DNA of 64,000 bases from Hyphomicrobium nitrativorans NL23. Its GTDB lineage: Bacteria; Pseudomonadota; Alphaproteobacteria; Rhizobiales; Hyphomicrobiaceae. A program made the translations under genes and the position numbers. The notes below the pieces were generated by a model. That model ran no database searches. It was given only the letters and a program-made list of their open reading frames with translations, and was not told where the DNA came from. Where the stretch lies: contig NC_022997.1 in NCBI RefSeq assembly GCF_000503895.1, positions 702,501 through 766,500 on the forward strand. The letters are read 5' to 3'. Below are positions 57,865 through 64,000 of the stretch, in pieces. Position 1 is the first letter of the stretch, and each line of letters starts with the position of its first letter.

Positions 57865-58172
57865 GTGATCCGTCCCTTCCGGCGACCCCGCTTCTGTGCC
57901 AGCACGGCGTCAAGCGGTCGACCGATCAGAGAGCGCTCATCCTCCGCCGCGACTTTCTCGAAATCACCAAGACAATCGAGAACGAGCGCGAGCTTGAGCA
58001 GCGAGTCGAACGCGATAAGGCCCGTGCGCTCGAAACGGCGCAGGGTTGCAAGCGTCACGCCGGAGCGATTGGCGAGTCCTTCCTGTGTCAGGTTGAGCAC
58101 AAGCCGTCGTGCGCGGAAGCGCGCGCGCAGCGCGTCCTGGATATCAGCGGGTGATTTGAGCGTAACTGCCAA
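57861..58172 (-). CDS. hipB: HipB-like helix-turn-helix antitoxin
   Basis: A 103-residue Xre-type regulator: LVLNLTQEGLANRSGVTLATLRRFERTG is the helix-turn-helix. It would bind and neutralise HipA and repress the operon together with it. The genes overlap by 4 bases (ATGA type), giving tight coupling. Three copies of an operator half-site lie just upstream. It helps keep the element in the population. Confidence 0.88.
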   Translation of the reverse strand: MAVTLKSPADIQDALRARFRARRLVLNLTQEGLANRSGVTLATLRRFERTGLIAFDSLLKLALVLDCLGDFEKVAAEDERSLIGRPLDAVLAQKRGRRKGRIT

Positions 58173-58177
58173 TATGC

Positions 58178-58228
58178 TATCACTTATTCGGTGTTTCGTG
58201 CTTTAAGTGATAATATATGATCACTTAA
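58178..58228. promoter_or_regulatory. hipBA operator
   Basis: TTAAGTGA-N10-TCACTTAA at 58203-58228 is a perfect dyad, and TATCACTTA at 58178-58186 adds a third half-site 6 bases before the hipB start. The spacing (25 bp) fits a dimeric HipB on two turns. Confidence 0.7.
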
Positions 58229-58789
58229 CAAATCGCAAGTTTGCGGTTAGCCCCCTAGCATTGGCGCAGAGCCTGCTTCCGGGAACATGTCCAATCCCGT
58301 GCAGAGGTGGGTCTCAAGGCTGTTCTTGGGCAAATGCACATTTGGGCAAGTGATGCTCTGGCTCACCAAAAACCATGGCCCCCTGCCCCCAGGATCTTCA
58401 CCGCCTTGCGTATCGGGCCTAGCCGCGCCCGCCTCGCGCGATCAAGGCCAAGGCAAGCGGCCCTTGCGGGCCGGCCTTGATCGCTTGGCGGCGCGCGTCT
58501 CGATCGGCCCACGCGACGGCGGCTCCGCAAACCATGGCAGTATATCTGCGCCATTGGGCAAATGATGGTCTGCCCAAATGCATATTTGCAGGGATGTTGT
58601 CTTGCAGCTTGGCTGGGTTGTAGCTTTGCGCGGATTCCCAACTGCGCGCCCGTGCATCTGTATGGTTGAGCTGATGGGCAAGGCATCAAGAAAGGGCTTG
58701 GCCAATTGAACGAATACGGTAGCCTTTATTCATACGAGTACTGATTTACTCAAATCCATATCTGCGCAATTGCGCGTTTAAGAGGTTTC
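58229..58789. promoter_or_regulatory. Dyad-rich stretch between hipB and parA
   Basis: About 560 bp with no gene. It holds a large inverted repeat CGATCAAGGCC-N21-GGCCTTGATCG (58439-58483), TTGGGCA-N10-TGCCCAA (58554-58577), a tandem-like TGGGCAAATG/CATTTGGGCA pair (58327-58348), and a 12-bp palindrome GCGCAATTGCGC (58764-58775) just before parA. ATATCTGCGC(C/A)ATTG(G/C)GC occurs twice (58542 and 58759). These are good candidates for the partition site and parA operator. Confidence 0.55.
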
Positions 58790-59458
58790 ATGATCATCAC
58801 GTTTGCGTCCTCCAAGGGAGGCGTCGGCAAGTCCACGACCTGCGCCTGCATCGCATCCGCACTCGCCTTCGACGGCGCCCGCGTCCTTCTCCTCGATCTC
58901 GACCAGAACCGCACGCTTGATCGGTGGGCGAGGAAAGCGCCGATCGAAGGCCTGACTGTCACCGCCATTGACCCTCAAAAGTTTGGGAGCTTTGTCCGTG
59001 AGGCCGAGGCCTCCGGCGACTACGACCATATCTGCATTGATCTGCCCGGGAGCAGGGAGGTCACGCTGTTTAAAGCCTTAGCCCGTTCCGATCTCGTCGT
59101 GATCCCGGCGCAGGCGTCGGAGCCCGATCTTCGGGAAGCACTCGTGGTAGTCGGCGATATCCGCGACGTTAACGAGACCACCAGCCGCACTATCCCTTAC
59201 CGACTTCTGCTCACCAAAGTTTACCCCTTACGCACGCGGGTGACAGACTTTGCATATCGCGAGCTGGAGCGCCTTGGATTGCCGCTCTTCCGTACCGCGC
59301 TCGTCGAGCGCTCGGCCTATCGCGAAATGTTCCTGAACGGGCAACCGCCCACCAAATCCGAAGCAGGGAAGGGGGCCGGTCTCGAAGTGACGAGCCTGCT
59401 CGCAGAAATCCGCGCCATCGTCGAAGGCGCCAACGAAGACATCAGAAAGGCAGGATAA
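58790..59458 (+). CDS. parA: ParA-family partition ATPase
   Basis: A 222-residue small (type Ib-like) ParA/MinD ATPase. The deviant Walker A is KGGVGKST at residues 9-16, followed by LLLDLDQNRTLDRW (Walker A') and the ICIDLPGS switch. It lacks an N-terminal helix-turn-helix, so the partner protein probably regulates. ParA positions plasmid copies before division. The RHH-like partner starts 2 bp after the stop. A clean ATG follows AAGAGG. Confidence 0.92.
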   Translation: MIITFASSKGGVGKSTTCACIASALAFDGARVLLLDLDQNRTLDRWARKAPIEGLTVTAIDPQKFGSFVREAEASGDYDHICIDLPGSREVTLFKALARSDLVVIPAQASEPDLREALVVVGDIRDVNETTSRTIPYRLLLTKVYPLRTRVTDFAYRELERLGLPLFRTALVERSAYREMFLNGQPPTKSEAGKGAGLEVTSLLAEIRAIVEGANEDIRKAG

Positions 59459-59460
59459 CC

Positions 59461-59817
59461 ATGAAGACAGAACGCGCGCCCTTTGCGCCTATAACTCCCG
59501 ACTATGACGATAAGCTTGAGCGCCTGGCCGCCGACAAAGGCGTCGGCGCGCTTGTGAAGCCAGTCGCCAACAGGGCAGGGGAGGGAGCAGCAACGCTGGC
59601 TCCGCAGGAGCGGCCTGCGCCGTCGCCTGATGCAACGCCCCGAAGCGATATGAAAAGCCTGAATTTGGAGCTGCCGGCCTATGTCTGGACCGAGCTCAAG
59701 ATCCGCGCCGCACAGCAGCAAACCAGTCTCAAGCACGTCGTGATGACGGCCCTGGTCAAGGACGGCGTGACCATCAAGGATGCGGATATGATTGAGGATG
59801 GGAGGCGGTTGCGGTGA
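59461..59817 (+). CDS. Probable partition partner with a ribbon-helix-helix domain
   Basis: A 118-residue protein: a flexible, Pro/Ala-rich N-terminal half and a C-terminal ribbon-helix-helix (MKSLNLELPAYVWTELKIRA, QTSLKHVVMTALVKDG). Such ParG/CopG-type proteins bind the centromere and stimulate the ATPase. It begins 2 bp after the parA stop. The DNA-binding half is recognisable; the role is inferred from position. Confidence 0.75.
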   Translation: MKTERAPFAPITPDYDDKLERLAADKGVGALVKPVANRAGEGAATLAPQERPAPSPDATPRSDMKSLNLELPAYVWTELKIRAAQQQTSLKHVVMTALVKDGVTIKDADMIEDGRRLR

Positions 59818-59940
59818 TTTGCCGGCGGATTGCTTCCGCATATAGTGCGTAAGCAGATTTTTGTTGCTTTTGATTCGGATGGATTTCCGAGGCCGCCCTG
59901 AAGTAGGGACGCCCCGCCCCGCAAGTCTCATGAGGGTTTG

Positions 59941-60117
59941 ATGTCTTCGCTTCAGGAGAATATAGCCGCGAAATTTTTGGAATCGCTTGCTGCCATCAAA
60001 GAAGTCGATGAGCGTAACGTCGAACGGCTGCGCGAATTGCTGGCTTCCGGCGGCAAGCTCAAGGCAGAGGATTTCGTGAAAATTTTCACCACTCCAGCCG
60101 ACGGCGAAGTGAAATGA
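59941..60117 (+). CDS. 58-residue protein coupled to the SMC-like ATPase
   Basis: ATG 59941 (after GAGGG) opens 58 codons: MSSLQENIAAKFLESLAAIK, then EVDERNVERLRELLASGGKL and KAEDFVKIFTTPADGEVK. It is predicted to be helical and acidic. The stop overlaps the next start (ATGA), so the two proteins are made together and probably interact. I know no family for it. It could be a small regulatory or middle component of the ATPase. Confidence 0.72.
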   Translation: MSSLQENIAAKFLESLAAIKEVDERNVERLRELLASGGKLKAEDFVKIFTTPADGEVK

Positions 60118-62564
60118 TCAAGCTAGAAAGCGCGCATATTGAAGAAGTGCGGGGCATCCGCAAGCTCGACATAGATTTTAAACGCAAGAAGTTCGCTGTC
60201 TCTGGTCCAAACGGGTCGGGCAAAAGCGGCGTCATTGATGCGATCGAGTTCGGCCTGACTGGCGATATCGGTCGGCTTGCAGGTAAGGGGACCAAGCAGC
60301 TCTCAATCAAGGAACACGGTCCGCATGTCGACAAGGTGAAGTTTCCAAACGCCGCGTTCGTGCAGTTGAGCGTGTTCTTCCCTGGCCTCAATAAGAGCGC
60401 CACCATTACCCGTTCGATATCCGCGCCTCAGAAGCCCACGATCGAACCGGCGGACGCAGACGTTTTGGCGGCATTCAAGGAGGTGGAAGAGCATCCGGAA
60501 ATCACTTTGTCGCGTCGCGAAGTGCTCAAATTCATCATCACCGAACCAACGACGCGGTCGCAGGACATTCAGATTATTCTGAAGCTCGACGGCATCGGGC
60601 AGACGCGCAGTGCGCTCAATACGGCCCAGAACACTCTGAAGAAGAAACAGGGGCAGGCTGAGTCCGCCAAGCATGAGCGGCGGGAAGTACTCGTCAGGCA
60701 TCTCAACGTCAAGAATTTCGATGCTCGCGAAGTGCTAGAAGCCGTCAACCTACGCCGCGAAGCGCTCGATCTTCCCAAGATCTCCACGCTCGAGGCCGAC
60801 ACCAAGTTGGATGCCGGCGTTGCCGGAGGCAAGGCGCCGGAATTTAACAAGCAGTCTGCACTGCGGGATTTGAAGGCGCTCGACGATGTGGTGGCAGGAT
60901 TGGCTGCCGTCGGAAAGAAACAAGCCTCCGTGATCCTCGACGGACTGGGAAGGCTAGAAGCAGACCCTGGCCTCCTAACCATGCTCCATCGCCGAACGCT
61001 GATAGAGAAAGGACTTTCGCTCGTCGATGGCGCCGAATGTCCGCTATGCGATCATGAATGGGACGATGAAGGGCAGCTTCGAGATCATCTCAGAATAAAA
61101 CTGGCGAAGTCTCAGGAGGCGGGAAAGCTGAACGACGCGTTGCTCAACGCCGGCGGTGAACTCAGCGGGGAAACATCACGCATCGCAGGCTTAATCAATC
61201 CTGTCACCAAAATCGCCGCAGCCGAAGGCGAGGCGGAGACGGCCGCCATACTCTCGGGCTGGACCAAGGATCTCGACCAGTTACGCGGCTCGCTCGAAAC
61301 TCTTGACGGTATAACCGGGCTGAAGGATCGCCTCGGCAAGGGATGGGCGGACATGCCTCCCGATCTCCCCAAGGCGTTGCAGAATCTGCGCGCCAAGCTT
61401 AACGCGAAGCCGGACCAGAGCGCCCGCATTGACGCGCAGACTTTCCTGACAACCGCCCAGGCGCGTATCGCCGACTATCGTGACGCTTCCCGCGTTCTTG
61501 TGAGGTCCGCGCGCGCCGCCGATGCGGCCAAGTCCGCTTACGACGCCTATTGCCGCGCTATGGAAGACGAGCTCAATACGCTCTATCAGGACGTGCAGGA
61601 GGATTTCTCAAGCTTCTACAAGATCATCAACGAAGGCGATGAAGAGCAGTTCGCTGCCCAGCTCACCCCGACAGAGGGGAGGCTGGATTTGCTTGTGAAC
61701 TTCTACGAGAAGGGCTTGTTCCCGCCAGCCGCCTTTCACAGCGAGGGGCATCAAGACGGCATGGGCGTATGCCTATACTTCGCCTTGATGAAGCGGCTAC
61801 TAGGAAACCGCTTTACCTTTGCGCTGTTGGATGACGTCGTCATGTCTGTGGACGTGGGGCATCGCTACCAATTCTGCAAGCTGCTCAAAGAGCAGTTTCC
61901 GGATACCCAGTTCGTCATCACGACGCATGATCGCCTTTGGGCTGAGCAAATGCGATCTGCTGGCGTTGTTTCATCGAAAACGTCGCTTGTCTTCCAAAAC
62001 TGGACCGTCGATACGGGGCCTATCGTCGAGTCCGATGAAGAAATCTGGGTGGACATCGACGCGGCCCTTTCCAAAGGCAAGGTGCCGGTGGCGGCGGCCA
62101 TGGTCCGGCATCACCTGGAATATGCCGTGCCCCATCTGGCAGAGAATTTAGGCGCCAGAGCTGTCTTCAGATCGGACGGTGCATATGAACTCGGCGATCT
62201 TCTGCCGAGTGTGCTCGCCCGTATGGGCGAACTCTTCGGCAAGGCGGCAGACGCCGCCAATTCCTGGAGCGATGCTGAGGCGCGACAGGCAGCGTCGGAT
62301 CGAAAATCAAAGCTTTCCGCTTCCAACGGCGCAAGCAATGTCGAGCAATGGGCTGTCAACAAGGCGGTCCACTACAATGCATGGGCGAATTTCGGCAAGA
62401 AGGATTTTCAGCCTGTGGTGGCCGCTTTCAAGGATCTGATGGCTCAATTTCGCTGCGAGAAATGTCAGTCCTGGCTCTACATCACCCCCAAAGGGTCCTC
62501 GCCGGAGACGCTGCGCTGCTCATGCTCGGCAATAAGTATGAACTTAAAGGGAAAACCCAAGTAA
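60114..62564 (+). CDS. SMC/Rad50-like ATPase with zinc-hook-like cysteines
   Basis: An 816-residue ABC-type head-hinge protein. Walker A is GPNGSGKS (31-38). Two charged coiled-coil regions (about 175-225 and 320-520) flank a CPLCDHEW pair (Cys309, Cys312) like the Rad50 hook. The signature is SEGHQDGMG (from 543), Walker B is ALLDDVV (573-574) with D-loop SVD, and ITTHD is the H-loop. A C-terminal extension of about 200 residues ends in a second cysteine cluster (CEKC, then RCSC). No nuclease or TOPRIM domain is visible. It is a candidate DNA-sensing or defence ATPase of the element. Confidence 0.85.
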   Translation: MIKLESAHIEEVRGIRKLDIDFKRKKFAVSGPNGSGKSGVIDAIEFGLTGDIGRLAGKGTKQLSIKEHGPHVDKVKFPNAAFVQLSVFFPGLNKSATITRSISAPQKPTIEPADADVLAAFKEVEEHPEITLSRREVLKFIITEPTTRSQDIQIILKLDGIGQTRSALNTAQNTLKKKQGQAESAKHERREVLVRHLNVKNFDAREVLEAVNLRREALDLPKISTLEADTKLDAGVAGGKAPEFNKQSALRDLKALDDVVAGLAAVGKKQASVILDGLGRLEADPGLLTMLHRRTLIEKGLSLVDGAECPLCDHEWDDEGQLRDHLRIKLAKSQEAGKLNDALLNAGGELSGETSRIAGLINPVTKIAAAEGEAETAAILSGWTKDLDQLRGSLETLDGITGLKDRLGKGWADMPPDLPKALQNLRAKLNAKPDQSARIDAQTFLTTAQARIADYRDASRVLVRSARAADAAKSAYDAYCRAMEDELNTLYQDVQEDFSSFYKIINEGDEEQFAAQLTPTEGRLDLLVNFYEKGLFPPAAFHSEGHQDGMGVCLYFALMKRLLGNRFTFALLDDVVMSVDVGHRYQFCKLLKEQFPDTQFVITTHDRLWAEQMRSAGVVSSKTSLVFQNWTVDTGPIVESDEEIWVDIDAALSKGKVPVAAAMVRHHLEYAVPHLAENLGARAVFRSDGAYELGDLLPSVLARMGELFGKAADAANSWSDAEARQAASDRKSKLSASNGASNVEQWAVNKAVHYNAWANFGKKDFQPVVAAFKDLMAQFRCEKCQSWLYITPKGSSPETLRCSCSAISMNLKGKPK

Positions 62565-62758
62565 GCCGCGCTTTTCTGGTCTCTTTGTTTTGGTGATCAA
62601 ACGAACAATTGGAGGCCGGCCGCCTCCGGCCTTCAGGCCGGTCGGGCTCTCGTGAACGGAACCCCGAGAGTGGCGGGTTTCCGCCATGCGGCTTCGATCC
62701 CTTGCGGAATGCTGCGGGGCAGCGTGTCCGAGGATCGGAGGTTGGCTAACCTCCCTGC

Positions 62759-63091
62759 GTGCAGGGCGACATTGATCAAATCCCGGACATTACAGTGCAT
62801 CCTGATGCTGAGGCGCTGCTGGCCTATGACCATCCGGGAGAGTCGCTGACCAATTGGCAAGCTGTGCTGACGGCGAAGGCCTGGCTCGGGGATGATCTCG
62901 GCTGCTTCTTCGTCGACGGGGAGCAGGGGGCTGTTCGCGCTGTTTTGGTCTTTCGCGCCGATCGTGCTTTTCAGGCGGAGGCAGGCAGCATGGACATGCG
63001 GAGCGCACCGATCGGCCAGCTGTTCGTGCTTGAGGTTGTCTGCGGCGCACGGCGGACGCCGAGTGTATTGAAGGCCGATCCGGTCCGCTGA
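62759..63091 (+). CDS. Hypothetical protein of the island
   Basis: A 110-residue frame from GTG 62759: MQGDIDQIPDITVHPDAEAL, WQAVLTAKAWLGDDLGCFFV, QGAVRAVLVFRADRAFQAEA. The composition looks like a real soluble protein and better than the antisense frame over the same DNA. No ribosome site is clear and no family is recognised. Confidence 0.4.
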   Translation: MQGDIDQIPDITVHPDAEALLAYDHPGESLTNWQAVLTAKAWLGDDLGCFFVDGEQGAVRAVLVFRADRAFQAEAGSMDMRSAPIGQLFVLEVVCGARRTPSVLKADPVR

Positions 63092-63183
63092 ATGCCATTG
63101 TAATATTGCTGCAGCGCGCCATGACTCGGGATCGCTGGCGGCCATCATCCTTCGCGGTTCAACAAGAAAAACGAAGGATGATC

Positions 63184-63684
63184 ATGTCTGCACACTCCCT
63201 GAAATACACGACCCATGAAGGTGTCACCAAGCTCGTGCCCCTCGATACGATCCGCCTCATTCGCCCAATGGCGGACGAGGACAAGGAACGTGCGAAAGAG
63301 TCGTTGAAAGAGAAGAGGGGGATCGACATCGACGCGGCCCGTGTGAATATCCGCATTGAATTCGGGGACAAGTCCTCGAAGCTGGCCCAGGAATCGCTCG
63401 ACGCGATCAAGGGGCAGGGCGTCGCTCTCGTCAATCTTGGTTCGGACCGCTATGTGCCGGCCGCCAACATCACCGGCGCCGAAGCCTTCACCAAGGAAGA
63501 CGCTGATCGGCTCAAGGGCGAGGACTACACCCTCAAGCAAACCTTCCGTTCGAAGGTCGAGACGAAGGCCGGCACGGTCCTGTCCTCCGCGACCCCCGTC
63601 CAGATTATGGAACGTCGTGCCAAGGCCATGGATGGCGTCCCGGCTAACAGCAGTAACAGAAAGCCAGTGGCCAAGCCGGCCTAA
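63184..63684 (+). CDS. Hypothetical protein of the island
   Basis: A 166-residue, charged, soluble protein: MSAHSLKYTTHEGVTKLVPL, DEDKERAKESLKEKRGIDID, RVNIRIEFGDKSSKLAQESL and a Lys-rich end. ATG 63184 follows GAAGG at a good distance; ATG 63178 directly abuts it. Residues about 70-125 repeat a lysine-acid pattern but no motif is known. It is the last gene before the right edge that I can support. Confidence 0.55.
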   Translation: MSAHSLKYTTHEGVTKLVPLDTIRLIRPMADEDKERAKESLKEKRGIDIDAARVNIRIEFGDKSSKLAQESLDAIKGQGVALVNLGSDRYVPAANITGAEAFTKEDADRLKGEDYTLKQTFRSKVETKAGTVLSSATPVQIMERRAKAMDGVPANSSNRKPVAKPA

Positions 63685-64000
63685 GAAAACAGCGCGAGGC
63701 AGCGGAGCAGCTGCTTTTCCTGCATTACATCGCCGGCTTTTGGGACGGACGCTAAGTAGAGAAAGCCGCCAAAGAGGACGCACGCGATGGTGCGCCGCGC
63801 AGCAACGCGTCGTCCCAATAGCGGAAGTGATGATCATCGCGCCGGGGCGAGTTGAGCATCACGGCGGGCAGATCCGCATCTAGGAGCAGAGCGGACGTCG
63901 AGCCGCCTCGCACAAGTGACAATGACCGGAGGCGAAGTTTCTTCAGGGCACTCGCCCGATGATTGCGCAGGCAACGCGCATCGGCGCCCTGTCGGTCGCT
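63685..64000. other. Right edge without a supportable gene
   Basis: The last 316 bp have only short frames with no ribosome site or known feature. The element continues beyond the window, so a partial gene could begin here, but I cannot show it. Confidence 0.35.

Noticed and set aside
62633-63148. 171-codon minus-strand frame
   Set aside because: The plus-strand frame over the same DNA has a more natural composition; neither is certain.

Overview
The window looks like chromosome of a methylotrophic alphaproteobacterium of the Hyphomicrobiales, probably Hyphomicrobium or a close relative. The signs are high GC, a lanthanide-type XoxF methanol dehydrogenase with PQQ-associated accessory genes, a membrane-bound ferritin MbfA preceded by an Irr-type (ICE) box, and a plcP-agt lipid remodelling pair. 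The genus is an inference; no database was consulted.

Layout. 1-1.4 kb: 3' end of an rRNA operon (23S, 5S, terminator). 1.6-3.6 kb: glycosyltransferase, msrA and a small secreted protein. 3.6-11.1 kb: methanol oxidation region, with xoxF ending in its own terminator, then a XoxJ-like binding protein fused to ankyrin repeats, a lipoprotein cytochrome c, a PQQ-associated substrate-binding protein and a YVTN beta-propeller protein. 11.1-17 kb: a membrane glycosyltransferase, an amino-acid-type binding protein, and plcP-agt with a candidate Pho box. 17.1-24.4 kb: infA, a cold-shock gene, rpmI-rplT, pheST and NDH-2; two copies of an intergenic repeat flank pheST in opposite orientation. 24.6-33.4 kb: NlpC/P60-like protein, lytic transglycosylase, mbfA, lepA, DUF2130. 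33.7-39.2 kb: copper module (DUF305, CopA, CsoR, DUF411, DsbA-like) with twin CsoR-type operators. 40.2-49.6 kb: two large surface proteins (a YadA-like trimeric autotransporter and a classical autotransporter) around a flavin monooxygenase and ada.

From 50.58 kb to the right edge lies an integrated element. Its left boundary is a truncated 3' end of tRNA-Ala(CGC), followed by a tyrosine integrase. Inside are an AlpA-like regulator, a Rep_3 initiator flanked by three iteron clusters, hipBA, a parA partition pair, and a two-gene unit of a 58-residue protein overlapping an SMC/Rad50-like ATPase. It therefore combines island-type integration with plasmid-type replication and partition. The right end and the intact tRNA should lie beyond the window.

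How parts work together. XoxF would oxidise methanol in the periplasm and pass electrons to a cytochrome; the downstream binding proteins and propeller belong to families that travel with PQQ dehydrogenases. Copper entry is probably sensed by CsoR, which would release copA and the DUF411 gene. The best candidates for undescribed biology are the ankyrin-fused XoxJ, the small-protein/ATPase pair, and the integrated replicon with its three iteron arrays.
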